A stretch of 64,000 nucleotides of DNA from Lysinibacillus odysseyi 34hs-1 = NBRC 100172 (lineage in GTDB: Bacteria > Bacillota > Bacilli > Bacillales_A > Planococcaceae): contig NZ_BCVX01000004.1 in the NCBI RefSeq assembly GCF_001591965.1, forward strand, positions 124,001 through 188,000, in the 5' to 3' direction. The translations under genes were made by a program, and so were the position numbers. Under the pieces are notes generated by a model that saw nothing but the letters and a program-made list of their open reading frames with translations, made no database searches and was not told where the DNA came from. This document shows, one piece after another, positions 29,160-38,589 of this stretch. Each line of letters opens with the position of its first letter. The stretch's first letter is position 1.

Positions 29160-30029
29160 TTGAGTGATGCAATAACGATCAAAGAAAAAATCGAACAGCA
29201 CTTCAGCTCGTTGTCAAAGGCACAGCAAAAGGTAGCGTCCTTTGTATTACATAATCCTACGTATATTGGTGTCCATTCCGCCACGGAAGTAGGGGAACGG
29301 GCGGGTACGAGTGAGACGACTGTCATCCGCTTCTGCTATGCCATTGGGTTAAATGGATATGCCCAGCTGCAGAAGGAGCTCACGATGTATTTATTCGAGC
29401 ACAATACGAACAGCACACTCGGCAATTATGTATCTTCTAAAGAAGAACTTTTCAAAGAGCAGGCACTTTGCGAAAAGGTGATGGGCCAGATCAGTAATCA
29501 AATTGTCGGAATTGCCGGTCAAATAGATAAAGAGCAGTTTTCACAAACGACGAAAAGGCTGCATGAAGCGAAAACGATTTATCTTGTCGGGGCAGGGGCA
29601 TCGAATTTTGCGGCCCAATGGCTCCAGTTTACGCTGAATATGCTCCGGCCGAATGTCAAGCTCGTGCAAGGTGAAACGAGCATGCTGATCCGTACATTGC
29701 AGGAAGCGGATGAAACGGCAGTCGCGATTGTCATTTCCCTGCACCGCTATTATAAGGAGCCGGTCCAGATTGCGGAGGAATTCGTCAAGCGCGGCGTCTA
29801 CACGGTCGCGATTACGGATGCAAATGTAGCACCGATTCGGGCTGTTGCAAATGAAGCATTCGTCCTGCAGCAGGCGGAGCTTTCTACAATCGATATGATG
29901 CCTGCATTGATTTCCTTTTTGAATACGATCGTCGTCGGCATGATGTCGCATGATGCAGCTTACTATAATGAACAGCGTGTAAAGTTTGATGATTTTCAAA
30001 ATAGCTTTATTGCGAACCGATGGAGTTGA
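29160..30029 (+). CDS. MurR/RpiR-family transcriptional regulator
   Basis: 289 residues: an N-terminal helix-turn-helix (about 1-80, ATEVGERAGTSETTVIRFC) and a SIS domain (about 125-265, TIYLVGAGASNFAAQWLQ) that normally binds phosphosugars but also other metabolites. TTG 29160 has AAGGAGG 8 bases before it. Heading the M20/GNAT/racemase operon, it is the likely local regulator; its effector here could be an N-acyl amino acid, which is inference. Confidence 0.88.
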   Translation: MSDAITIKEKIEQHFSSLSKAQQKVASFVLHNPTYIGVHSATEVGERAGTSETTVIRFCYAIGLNGYAQLQKELTMYLFEHNTNSTLGNYVSSKEELFKEQALCEKVMGQISNQIVGIAGQIDKEQFSQTTKRLHEAKTIYLVGAGASNFAAQWLQFTLNMLRPNVKLVQGETSMLIRTLQEADETAVAIVISLHRYYKEPVQIAEEFVKRGVYTVAITDANVAPIRAVANEAFVLQQAELSTIDMMPALISFLNTIVVGMMSHDAAYYNEQRVKFDDFQNSFIANRWS

Positions 30030-30034
30030 GAAAA

Positions 30035-31171
30035 ATGATGGAACAACAGTTAAGAGAGCGGATGCAGCATGTTTTTACCCACCTGCATGCCCATCCTGAA
30101 ATCAGCTGGCAGGAGAAGGCAACGACAGCTTATCTGGCTGCCATGCTAACGGAGGAAGGACTGGAGCCCCGGACATTTGATGATATGACGGGCTTCTATG
30201 TCGATATTGGCGAAGGGATTCCGAAAGTCGGCTTCCGGACAGATATGGACGCGCTTTGGCAGGAGGTAAATGGTGAATTTAAGGCCAACCATTCATGCGG
30301 ACATGACGGCCATATGACAATGGCAATCGGCGCGGCATTATTACTAAACGAACAGAAAGAATCATTGCCGGGTGCTGTCCGGTTCATTTTCCAGCCGGCT
30401 GAGGAAAAGGCGCAGGGTGCAAAGGCATTCGTCGAAAAAGGTGTTGTTGACCCGCTGCAGTTTCTATTCGGTGTCCATGTCCGGCCCCTTGTGGAATTAG
30501 CGGACGGTATGCATGCCCCCGCACTATACCACGGGGCGGCAAAGCTTTTTACCGGAACAATTACCGGGATAGAGGCACACGGAGCACGGCCGGAGCAGGG
30601 TATCAATGCGATAGAAGTAGCCGCTGCTTTAGTCGATGCCCTAAAGCGGATCTGGATCAGCCCGACAGAATCGGCATCGATCAAGATGACACAGCTGCAG
30701 GCAGGGGGATCGGCGACGAATATTATTCCGGGCTCTGCTACATTCAGTATCGATGCACGTGCCCAAACGAACACGGCGATGGATGCACTGACAGCGGGCT
30801 TGCAAAGAGCGGTTGCTGCTGTGGAAACATTATACGGAGCAACGATTACGACAACGATGGACGCGCATATCGCAGCCGCCCAGGTAGATGAGGAAGCAAA
30901 GGCGATCATGAAGCAGGCGATCATTGATGTTGCAGGGGAGGAGCACTGTGCACCGGATGTCGTAACACCCGGCGGGGAGGACTTCCATTTTTATGCCTAT
31001 AAAAGACCGCAGCTGCAGACAACATTGCTTGGACTAGGATGCGGCGTCACGCCAGGGCTGCACCATCCGAACATGACATTTAATGAACAGCAGCTGCCAA
31101 CCGGTGCCCGGATCATCACAAGAGCCATCATGCTGGCATTACAGAAAGCAGAAGGAAGCGATACAGAATGA
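30035..31171 (+). CDS. M20 family amidohydrolase (N-succinyl/N-acyl-L-amino acid deacylase)
   Basis: Metal-dependent hydrolase of 378 residues with metal-binding motifs HSCGHDGHM and QPAEEKAQG, HGARPEQG in the dimerisation lobe and TPGGEDFHFY at the C-terminal metal site. ATG 30035 is chosen because GGAG lies 9 bases before it; an ATG at 30020 overlaps the regulator. With the GNAT and racemase downstream it fits the last step of D- to L-amino acid conversion: releasing the free L-amino acid from its N-succinyl form. Confidence 0.85.
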   Translation: MMEQQLRERMQHVFTHLHAHPEISWQEKATTAYLAAMLTEEGLEPRTFDDMTGFYVDIGEGIPKVGFRTDMDALWQEVNGEFKANHSCGHDGHMTMAIGAALLLNEQKESLPGAVRFIFQPAEEKAQGAKAFVEKGVVDPLQFLFGVHVRPLVELADGMHAPALYHGAAKLFTGTITGIEAHGARPEQGINAIEVAAALVDALKRIWISPTESASIKMTQLQAGGSATNIIPGSATFSIDARAQTNTAMDALTAGLQRAVAAVETLYGATITTTMDAHIAAAQVDEEAKAIMKQAIIDVAGEEHCAPDVVTPGGEDFHFYAYKRPQLQTTLLGLGCGVTPGLHHPNMTFNEQQLPTGARIITRAIMLALQKAEGSDTE

Positions 31172-31983
31172 TTTCCATAAAAGAGCTGACAACAATCGAA
31201 GAGATGGAACAGGTGCAAAAGCTGGAGGAAGAGGTATGGGGAATCACGCCGCTGCCGACGCATCAGACATTAACAGCCTCCAAAAATGGAGGCATTCTTG
31301 TCGGTGCGTATGACGGCGAACGTTTAATCGGATTTAGCTACGGCTTTGCAGGAGTAAAGAACGGCAGGAGCTATTTATGCTCCCATATGCTCGGCATCGA
31401 TGAAGCATACCGCTCACAGCGCATCGGTGAACGTCTGAAACAGGCTCAGCGGAAGCTGGCGATTGATAAGGGCTATGATTTGATGGTGTGGACATTCGAC
31501 CCGCTTGAAACAAGAAATGGCTATTTGAACTTAACAAAGCTGAACGGCATTTGTGATACGTATATAGAAAACTGCTACGGCGAAATGCAGGACGGCTTCA
31601 ATAAAGGACTGCCATCCGACCGCTTTGAGGTGCATTGGCATCTGAAAAGTGACTATGTCAGCAAGCAGCAAACACCGGCTGAAGCGGCACATGCTGCAGC
31701 AATCGGTGACATTACATTCGATGAAAACGGCTTGCCTCTATTAAGCTGTAAACTACTGGAGAATTTCGAGGAACCTGCCTACCGCTTACCGGTACCGAAG
31801 GATTTTCAGGATCTCAAAGGAAAAAGCCAGGAGCATGCCATGCACTGGCGCCTTGCGACACGCGATGTTTTCCAGGCGATGTTCGCAGCCGGATACGCAG
31901 CGGTCCGTTTACAGGTAAATGAGCAGTGGAATGATTACATTTTTGTGAAAAAAGCATCACTAGCACTTGGAGGGAACAAATGA
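31168..31983 (+). CDS. GNAT-type acyltransferase (likely D-amino acid N-succinyltransferase)
   Basis: 271 residues of the COG3375 group, a GNAT variant: [27 protein letters not shown] is the acyl-CoA-binding region, followed by [20 protein letters not shown]. The start overlaps the deacylase stop (ATGA). In Geobacillus kaustophilus the homologue in the same operon context uses succinyl-CoA to acylate D-amino acids, the first step of the pathway; that specificity is inferred here from context. Confidence 0.8.
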   Translation: MISIKELTTIEEMEQVQKLEEEVWGITPLPTHQTLTASKNGGILVGAYDGERLIGFSYGFAGVKNGRSYLCSHMLGIDEAYRSQRIGERLKQAQRKLAIDKGYDLMVWTFDPLETRNGYLNLTKLNGICDTYIENCYGEMQDGFNKGLPSDRFEVHWHLKSDYVSKQQTPAEAAHAAAIGDITFDENGLPLLSCKLLENFEEPAYRLPVPKDFQDLKGKSQEHAMHWRLATRDVFQAMFAAGYAAVRLQVNEQWNDYIFVKKASLALGGNK

Positions 31984-33089
31984 TGAAAATTACCGAAATA
32001 ACAATCCGACATTTACAGATGAAATTGAAGGCACCGTTCACAACAAGCTTCGGCACATTTACAAATAAGGACTTTCTTCTATTGGAAGCAAAGGATGAGG
32101 ACGGCACAATCGGCTGGGGCGAATCTGTTGCATTCCATTCACCGTGGTACAACGAGGAAACGCTAAAAACAAACTGGCATATGCTCGAGGATTATTTAAT
32201 CCCGCTCATTTTAAATAAAGAAATTACCCATCCGGATGAAGTAAGCGAAATTTTCGAGCCGATCCGCAAAAACAATATGGCGAAATCCACAATCGAAGGA
32301 GCCATCTGGGACATTTACGCACAGCAGACGAATCAATCGCTTGCCGCTGCTCTCGGCGGGACAAAGGACAAAATTGAAGTAGGGATCAGCATCGGCATCC
32401 AGCAATCGATTGAGGACCTTGTAGCGCTCGTAGATGAGTATGTGAAGGAAGGCTATAAACGCATCAAAGTAAAAATCAAGCCGGGCTGGGATGTAGAGGT
32501 CATGCGTACACTGCGTGAAAAATTCCCGGACGTCGCGATTATGGCAGATGCAAACTCGGCGTACCGTCTGGCGGATGCAGAGCTGCTCAAGCAGCTGGAT
32601 GCGTTTGATCTCACAATGGTCGAGCAGCCGCTTGCATCTGATGACATCATCGACCATGCGACACTCCAAAAGCAGATGACAACACCGATCTGTCTCGATG
32701 AAAGTATCCATTCATTGGAGGATGCACGAAAAGCGGTCGAGCTCGGAGCAACGAAAATTATCAATATTAAAATCGGCCGTGTAGGCGGCTTGACGGAAGC
32801 GAAGAAAATCCATGACTACTGCCAATCCGTCGGTGTACCGGTATGGTGCGGCGGCATGCTGGAGTCAGGTATCGGCCGTGCGCATAACGTTGCGTTAACG
32901 ACCCTGTCAAACTTCATCCTGCCAGGCGATACAGCAAGCTCGAACCGCTACTGGGAAAAGGACATTATCGAGCCGGAAGTCGTGGCGGAAAACGGCTATA
33001 TCCATGTGCCGCAAACAGCAGGCATCGGCTATGAGGTAAACCGGGACACAGTGGAGGATTATACGGTGGAGAAGAAAACGTATAAATGA
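31980..33089 (+). CDS. N-succinylamino acid racemase / o-succinylbenzoate synthase family
   Basis: Enolase-superfamily enzyme of 369 residues. KIKVKIKPG holds the K-x-K catalytic pair; ADANSAY, VEQPL and CLDESIHS give the three metal ligands, and [12 protein letters not shown] the second catalytic lysine. The sequence alone cannot separate menaquinone o-succinylbenzoate synthase from racemase, but no men genes are near and the acyltransferase and deacylase partners argue for N-succinylamino acid racemase. It overlaps the GNAT stop (ATGATG). Confidence 0.85.
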   Translation: MMKITEITIRHLQMKLKAPFTTSFGTFTNKDFLLLEAKDEDGTIGWGESVAFHSPWYNEETLKTNWHMLEDYLIPLILNKEITHPDEVSEIFEPIRKNNMAKSTIEGAIWDIYAQQTNQSLAAALGGTKDKIEVGISIGIQQSIEDLVALVDEYVKEGYKRIKVKIKPGWDVEVMRTLREKFPDVAIMADANSAYRLADAELLKQLDAFDLTMVEQPLASDDIIDHATLQKQMTTPICLDESIHSLEDARKAVELGATKIINIKIGRVGGLTEAKKIHDYCQSVGVPVWCGGMLESGIGRAHNVALTTLSNFILPGDTASSNRYWEKDIIEPEVVAENGYIHVPQTAGIGYEVNRDTVEDYTVEKKTYK

Positions 33090-33097
33090 TCTTTCAG

Positions 33098-33123
33098 CCT
33101 TAAGCATTGAAAGGTGCTTAAGG
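33098..33123 (+). terminator. Hairpin after the racemase gene
   Basis: CCTTAAGCA (33098-33106) pairs perfectly with TGCTTAAGG (33115-33123). The following bases are only moderately T-rich, so termination is probably partial. Confidence 0.5.
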
Positions 33124-33194
33124 TTCCTCTTACATTTATATTTTCTGAATTTTTAAATATATTGACAAAAAAATACTAAAGAGCGGGTGAATAT

Positions 33195-34289
33195 ATGAAA
33201 AGAAGTTTACAGATTGGCGGGGCATTCGTCGGGTTGATTGTCGGCGCGGGCTTTGCTTCCGGCCAGGAAATCATGCAGTATTTTACGAGCTTCGGTCTTA
33301 TGGGGATTCTCGGCGGAATTATAGCAACGGCTGCTTTTGCCTTCCTCGGAATGGCGCTTGCACAGCTCGGCTCCAAGCTGCAGACATCATCCCATAAAGG
33401 GGTTATCTATCATATCGGGGGACCGTATATCGGCTTTGTTCTCGACTTTCTCATCACGTTCTTCCTGTTCGGTGTAGCAGTCGTCATGTTTGCCGGCGCG
33501 GGCTCTACGTTCCATCAAATGTTCGGCATTAACCCGATGCTGGGGAGCATCATCATGGTAGCCGCGACGATTTGCACGCTTCTATTAAACGTAAAGAACA
33601 TTATCAATCTTATTGCCGTCATTACACCATATTTAATGGTCGTCATCTTCATCATTTTGATTTATTCCATTTTCACGATGGACATTTCCTTTACGGAAGC
33701 AAATGAGATGGCGCAGACACAAAGCGCAGCGGCTTCTAACTGGATTGTCGGGGCATTGCTATATGTATCGTACAATATCGCGGCAGGTGCAGCGATGCTG
33801 ATTGTGATGGGCGGTACGGAAAAGGACCGGAAAGTTGCGGGTCTTGGCGGAGCGTTCGGCGGATTGATGCTCGGAGCACTGATCATTTTAATCAATCTTG
33901 CGATGTTTATGAAAATGGACGCTGTGGCAGGAGTGGACATGCCGACACTTGAACTGGCAAACCAGATCCACCCGGCAGTCGGGGTGCTGATGGCCATTGC
34001 ACTGCTTGGCATGATGTATAACACGGCGGTCGGTATGTTCTATGCCTTTACGGTACGGTTTGTGGAACCGGATCATAAAGCATTCAAGCCGGCTATCGTC
34101 ATCATCGGTCTTGCAGGCTTCGGCGCAAGCTTCGTCGGCTTTACGACACTTGTCGGAAAAGTGTATTCGACGATGGGCTATCTAGGCTTTGCGTTAATTA
34201 TCGCGGTCATCATTGCATGGATGAGAAAAGATAACAGACCGTCTCGAGCAGAAGTCACGATCAAAAATCAGGCAGGGCATTTGGAATGA
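33195..34289 (+). CDS. YkvI-type membrane transporter, copy 1
   Basis: 364 residues with about ten transmembrane helices and the family start QIGGAFVGLIVGAGFASGQE, plus SYNIAAGAAMLIVMGGTEKDRKVAG. YkvI proteins belong to the APC/LeuT-like fold and transport unknown substrates. It follows the D-amino acid operon in the same direction and is about three quarters identical by eye to the next gene, so an amino-acid role is plausible. Confidence 0.8.
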   Translation: MKRSLQIGGAFVGLIVGAGFASGQEIMQYFTSFGLMGILGGIIATAAFAFLGMALAQLGSKLQTSSHKGVIYHIGGPYIGFVLDFLITFFLFGVAVVMFAGAGSTFHQMFGINPMLGSIIMVAATICTLLLNVKNIINLIAVITPYLMVVIFIILIYSIFTMDISFTEANEMAQTQSAAASNWIVGALLYVSYNIAAGAAMLIVMGGTEKDRKVAGLGGAFGGLMLGALIILINLAMFMKMDAVAGVDMPTLELANQIHPAVGVLMAIALLGMMYNTAVGMFYAFTVRFVEPDHKAFKPAIVIIGLAGFGASFVGFTTLVGKVYSTMGYLGFALIIAVIIAWMRKDNRPSRAEVTIKNQAGHLE

Positions 34290-34437
34290 TTTCATTCCAA
34301 ATGCTCAGCCTGTTGACAAACGCTTTCATCCCGCGTTGCTTGTCTGGCAAGCGTTTTCAAGACAGGCTGGATGAGCCTTCCTATCTCGATATTACTTAAA
34401 AAAGCAGTTGGAATAATTATATTCCAACTGCTTTTTT
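34277..34437 (+). terminator. Structured spacer with terminator between the two transporters
   Basis: GCATTTGGAATGA / TCATTCCAAATGC (34277-34304) is a perfect 13-bp hairpin spanning the stop codon of copy 1. Further stems follow (AAACGCTT with AAGCGTTT). A strong terminator closes it: AAAAGCAGTTGGAATA (34400-34415) with 34420-34435 and a T-run to 34437. Confidence 0.85.
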
Positions 34438-34539
34438 ATATGAGGCATTGTCCATTCATGCCCCGTGCGCTGTGAACATAGGCTAGTACAACAGTATTTG
34501 GCAGGCAGCACGGAAAAAAGATGGACAAGTAGGTGTTGT

Positions 34540-35598
34540 ATGAAGAAGAGCTTTCAAATCGGCGGTGCGTTCGTCGGGCTTGTGACGGGGGCGGGCTTTG
34601 CGTCGGGGCAGGAAATCATGCAGTATTTTACGAGCTTTGGTGTCATGGGAATCGTTGGCGGACTTGTCGCCACGATTGTATTTGCCTTTCTAGGGATGAT
34701 TCTCGCACAGCTCGGCTCGGATCTGCAGACGACCTCCCATAAGGAAGGGATCTATTATATCGGCGGGCGTTTTCTCGGTCCTGTGCTGGACATGTTTATT
34801 ACGGCTATTTTATTTGGTGTGGCGGTCGTCATGTTTGCTGGTGCAGGCGCTACCTTCTACCAGACATTCGGCATCGAACCGGTCATCGGTAATATCGTGA
34901 TGGTGATAGCGACGATTTTGACATTGCTGCTTGATGTGAAGAACATTCTGAAGGTCGTTGCGATGCTGACCCCTTATTTGATGGGCATCATTTTTGTTGT
35001 TTTGCTTTATTCCTTCTTTACGATGGACTATTCAATCGGTGAACTGGACGTGCTGGCCCGGGAGCAGCCGGCAGCGGCATCGAGCTGGTGGATGGGTGCC
35101 ATTTTGTATGTTTCGTACAATATTGCAGCCGGTGCAGCGATGCTCATTGTGATGGGCGGTACAGAAAAGGACCGTAAAATAGCAGGGCGCGGGGGCATAC
35201 TCGGAGGCGTCATGCTCGGTATCCTCATTGTCCTTATCAATCTTTCGCTGTTTGCCAAAATGGATGTAGTGGCGGGTGTGGATATGCCGACACTGGAACT
35301 GGCAAAGCAGATCCATCCGGCAGTCGGTATCTGTATGGCGCTTGTGCTGCTCGGCATGATGTACAACACAGCAGTCGGCATGTTTTATGTCTTTACCGTA
35401 CGCTTTATTTCTCCTGACAAACCAATGTTCAAGCCGACTATCGTACTTGTCGGGTTCATCGGCTTCGCGGCGAGCACAGCCGGCTTTACGACTCTTGTAG
35501 GGAAGCTGTATTCGACGATGGGCTATCTTGGCTTTATACTCGTCATCGCCATTATGCTGGCATGGGCACGAAATGAAGACAGGAGAAAACGCCATTAG
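34540..35598 (+). CDS. YkvI-type membrane transporter, copy 2
   Basis: 352 residues, about ten helices, beginning MKKSFQIGGAFVGLVTGAGF. ATG 34540 follows AAGTAGGTG; an upstream in-frame ATG at 34465 would add 25 unrelated residues. The gene is a tandem paralogue of the previous one, differing mainly in loops and the C-terminus, and is separated from it by a strong terminator, so the two copies are probably expressed separately. Confidence 0.8.
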   Translation: MKKSFQIGGAFVGLVTGAGFASGQEIMQYFTSFGVMGIVGGLVATIVFAFLGMILAQLGSDLQTTSHKEGIYYIGGRFLGPVLDMFITAILFGVAVVMFAGAGATFYQTFGIEPVIGNIVMVIATILTLLLDVKNILKVVAMLTPYLMGIIFVVLLYSFFTMDYSIGELDVLAREQPAAASSWWMGAILYVSYNIAAGAAMLIVMGGTEKDRKIAGRGGILGGVMLGILIVLINLSLFAKMDVVAGVDMPTLELAKQIHPAVGICMALVLLGMMYNTAVGMFYVFTVRFISPDKPMFKPTIVLVGFIGFAASTAGFTTLVGKLYSTMGYLGFILVIAIMLAWARNEDRRKRH

Positions 35599-35660
35599 CG
35601 CGAATGTTTAAAAGGTGGAAAATAGTTTATAAGAAGGATAAAGCAAAAAGGGGGCATATC

Positions 35661-37097
35661 GTGAAAAAACTACTCTTAACTGCTGGTATCCTTTGCCTGG
35701 CCGGCTGTACGGAAAATGAAAGACCGGAAGCAGAAGAAAAACAACCCGTCCAAAAGGAATCAGAGATACAGGAAAAGCCTGAACTGACGGAAGCAGAAAT
35801 CAAGCAAAAGCAGCAGCTCCTTAATGTACTGGAGGGTGTAGCCTACGGTTTCGGTGTCGTCCCGGACCGTTCCTCCTTCAGTGACAGCCGCTATGGACTT
35901 GCACATGCTGAGTTAGTTGATGTAAACCAGGACGGACAGGACGAGCTGTATATGCTGTTCAGGGGCTCACCGCATCATAAGGATGAGCTCGACCACCGCA
36001 ATCAGGACGGCTATACACTGGAAATCTGGCAGGCGAATCCGGAAACGAAACAAGCGGCACTCCTGCATTATGATTTCATCAACCTAGATTCCGTTGCGCC
36101 TACAGATATGAGTATTTCCTTTGTGACAACAGGCAAGGGGGAAGTACTGCTGAAGAACAGCTACTTCCAATCGGATGAACAGGAAAACTTCGATGAATCG
36201 ACGTATTATGCATACCGTGACGGAACATTCGAGCAGGTGCTAGCAGCCTACCACGGGGCGGGAGAGCAGGAAGAGTACCGGCTGGATGATAAAAAAGTCG
36301 ACAGGGAAACGTTTAAACAGCGGATGAAGGATGTCGAAGGTGAAGAAGTCGCCATCGTAAAAAGCGAGGAAGGGGAAAAGACATTTGCCTTTGAGACAGC
36401 GGATATTTCAGGCAATATCGGCAGCGTATTTTCCGATTTGACGGAAAGGTTCAATACGGCATTCGAAAACGGGAAGGAGCCTTCCGAGGAAGAGATGGCC
36501 AAAATCGAGGAAGGGATGTCCGGGTTAAAGTATTCAGGCAAGATCGATCAACGGAACCCGGAAACGTATGAGCCAATCATCACAAGCATGATTGTAACGG
36601 GAGATGTACCGCAGGACGGCGGCAACCTGGATTACTTCATGGGCTATAAAGAAGAAACCGTAGCGAAGCAGATAAAGGCACTCCATAATATCGATTTAGA
36701 CGGGGCGGCTCTTGGGCTGCCATCCCCGCAGAAGCTGGACAATACAACACTTCTGCACTATGGGAACGGGGTATTTTACGTCCCGCCGAGTGACTTCCAT
36801 AATCAGCATGCGACGCGTGAAGTAACAGCGGCAGCAAAGGTAACGGACGATACGTATTTTGTCACGTTCCGCGATGCATTCTTTGACCTCATGGGCTATA
36901 CGGATGCAACAGAGGACGACAGCTTTGACCCGGACAAATACGAGAACGTCCCGGTCACTGGGTGGCCAAAGGAAACACAGGACTACATCTCGAACGGCAT
37001 CCCGGGCTATGCTGTCGTAAAGCTGGTGGACGGCAAGGTACAGATTCCCTATATGGGCTACCGGAACTTAACGGAAGCGGAGCTGAAGAGTTTTTAA
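35661..37097 (+). CDS. Large secreted lipoprotein of unknown function
   Basis: 478 residues. Signal peptide KKLLLTAGILCLAGC with lipobox LAGC; the mature protein is hydrophilic and acidic. Residues around VDVNQDGQDELYML look like an FG-GAP/EF-hand-type calcium loop, typical of repeats that describe a measured quantity. The C-terminal 200 residues contain no domain I recognise. GTG 35661 follows AAAGGGGGC; the upstream in-frame start at 35604 is rejected because it would extend the signal. Neighbouring sigma/anti-sigma genes suggest an envelope role. Confidence 0.7.
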   Translation: MKKLLLTAGILCLAGCTENERPEAEEKQPVQKESEIQEKPELTEAEIKQKQQLLNVLEGVAYGFGVVPDRSSFSDSRYGLAHAELVDVNQDGQDELYMLFRGSPHHKDELDHRNQDGYTLEIWQANPETKQAALLHYDFINLDSVAPTDMSISFVTTGKGEVLLKNSYFQSDEQENFDESTYYAYRDGTFEQVLAAYHGAGEQEEYRLDDKKVDRETFKQRMKDVEGEEVAIVKSEEGEKTFAFETADISGNIGSVFSDLTERFNTAFENGKEPSEEEMAKIEEGMSGLKYSGKIDQRNPETYEPIITSMIVTGDVPQDGGNLDYFMGYKEETVAKQIKALHNIDLDGAALGLPSPQKLDNTTLLHYGNGVFYVPPSDFHNQHATREVTAAAKVTDDTYFVTFRDAFFDLMGYTDATEDDSFDPDKYENVPVTGWPKETQDYISNGIPGYAVVKLVDGKVQIPYMGYRNLTEAELKSF

Positions 37098-37106
37098 TAA
37101 TAGAAG

Positions 37107-37146
37107 AAGCGCCTGTTTGAACGAATATTCAAACAGGCGCTTTTTT
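37107..37146. terminator. Bidirectional terminator
   Basis: Perfect 14-bp stem AGCGCCTGTTTGAA (37108-37121) with 37128-37141 and T on both sides; it serves the lipoprotein and the converging anti-sigma gene. Confidence 0.9.
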
Positions 37147-37150
37147 ACGG

Positions 37151-37840
37151 TTAGTCAAAATTGAAACGGCTCTCCACTTCAGGGCTTGCTTTCGGCAGCT
37201 CCATCCCTTCTTTCCAGACAAGAATGGCATCATCAGGTGCGCCGTAATAAATCGCTTGTATATCCGGTCCTTTCCCGTCTTCCTTATACATGTCGAGTTT
37301 GATGGCATCATACCAATTTTCCAGCTTATATGGCAGCTCGGACTTCTCCTTGATGATCGGCCGTAACGGAATCATATAGAAATTGCCGTCCTCGTCTATG
37401 TCATATTTCAGCTGGTACAGCGCATAGCCGTCCGTAATCTCTGCATGGTAGACGATTCTGCCGTCAGCGAGTAGGCTGACATCGGAAATTTTTACATCCT
37501 CTGAGGCAACGGTCGTAATATTCCATTTACACAATCCGTAATAGCCGCCCACTAGAAGCAGGCACAGCACAGTCGTAATCGCTATGCCTTTGAGAAAAGC
37601 TTTTTTTCTTGTCTTATTCCAGAAGACCGACATGCTTTTCAGTACAGTCCCTTCCTGTTGATTGTTCCTGATATCAGCAGGAGTCAGCTGGATATCCTGC
37701 TTGATGGCTGCCAGCTCGGCCCGGCAGTCTTTACAGGTCGACAGGTGCTCCTCAATCATCTGCCTGCTCGACTCGCTGCACACCTCATCGTGATACAGCG
37801 GCAGCAGGTCCCGTACGACATCACACGACAATTTGCTCAT
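37151..37840 (-). CDS. Membrane anti-sigma factor with zinc-finger (zf-HC2)
   Basis: 229 residues: N-terminal zinc-binding HC2-type motif HLSTCKDC preceded by Cys6 (CDVVRDLLPLYHDEVCSE), a single transmembrane helix at about 83-101, then an extracellular domain. It overlaps the sigma gene by 4 bases (ATGA), the standard pairing. It should hold the sigma factor at the membrane until a stress signal leads to release. Confidence 0.88.
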   Translation of the reverse strand: MSKLSCDVVRDLLPLYHDEVCSESSRQMIEEHLSTCKDCRAELAAIKQDIQLTPADIRNNQQEGTVLKSMSVFWNKTRKKAFLKGIAITTVLCLLLVGGYYGLCKWNITTVASEDVKISDVSLLADGRIVYHAEITDGYALYQLKYDIDEDGNFYMIPLRPIIKEKSELPYKLENWYDAIKLDMYKEDGKGPDIQAIYYGAPDDAILVWKEGMELPKASPEVESRFNFD

Positions 37841-38319
37841 TGTTCTTCCTCCTTAAGCCTCGTCTGCAGTTTCTGTTTGGCCCGGTGAAATGTAACCCGC
37901 GCCCAGCTCTCCGTCTTCCCGAACAGCTGGCTGATCTGCCGAAACGATAATTCACCAAAAATCCGCAGCGTAAACACTTCCTTGTACGGCTCCTCCAGCC
38001 GGTGCAGCGCCTGATGGATCCGGAATACATTTTCCTTATCCGTCATCAAATCCTCAATGCGCACACCTTCCTGCTCGGGCACATCCTCGTCAGAAAACCG
38101 CTTCTGCTTCTCCAAATAAGTAAAATATGTATTTTTCGCAATCTGACACAGCCATACGTGCAGCTTGCACTGACCGTGGAATGACTCAATGCCTTTCAGC
38201 GCCTTAAAAAACGTCTCCTGCGTAATCTCCTCGGCAACCTTGTCATTGCGGCTGAGCGAATACACAAAGGCATACACATCCTTGAAATACCGCTCGTAAA
38301 TATCCCCGAACTCCGTCAC
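37837..38319 (-). CDS. ECF-type RNA polymerase sigma factor
   Basis: 160 residues: region 2 (about 10-70, ITQETFFKALKGIESF with the -10 recognition helix) and region 4 (about 105-155, EPYKEVFTLRIFGELSFRQISQLFGKTESWARV). Start GTG 38319 with GGGAGGGTGG before it. Similar to SigM/SigW-type cell-envelope sigma factors, but target genes cannot be named. Confidence 0.88.
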   Translation of the reverse strand: MTEFGDIYERYFKDVYAFVYSLSRNDKVAEEITQETFFKALKGIESFHGQCKLHVWLCQIAKNTYFTYLEKQKRFSDEDVPEQEGVRIEDLMTDKENVFRIHQALHRLEEPYKEVFTLRIFGELSFRQISQLFGKTESWARVTFHRAKQKLQTRLKEEEQ

Positions 38320-38429
38320 ATTCCACCCTCCCTTCCTATATAAGACCTGGCTAAAGGTTATTCGTTACAAAATTTGTGCGTAATTTTTGTCTTGCGATAA
38401 GATATACATGGCTGACTGCACATTCCACT

Positions 38430-38560
38430 ACGGGTGGACGCTTTCCACGGGCGAGGCCAAGCCTCCTCGTCGCTTCACTCCTGCGGGGTCTCGGCTTTCT
38501 CGCTTTTCCCGCTGGAAGCTTTGCTCTGCATCGAAAGCGTAGCGGCAGATGCACTCGCCA
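38430..38560. repeat. Bacillaceae-type palindromic intergenic repeat
   Basis: A GC-rich element in AT-rich surroundings: GTGGACGCTTTCCACGGG at the left, CCTCCTCGTCGCTTCACTCC and TGCGGGGTCTCGGCTTTC in the middle, TTCCCGCTGGAAGC and GAAAGCG towards the right. The halves are roughly inverted. It resembles a dispersed intergenic element I have seen in many Bacillaceae genomes; its role is not known to me. Confidence 0.6.
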
Positions 38561-38589
38561 CCCTTCGTTACATGTGCTTTTTCCTCTAT

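Noticed and set aside
30196-30924. Long 242-codon frame on the minus strand
   Set aside because: It is the antisense shadow of the M20 amidohydrolase, Ala/Ser-rich with no start signal.
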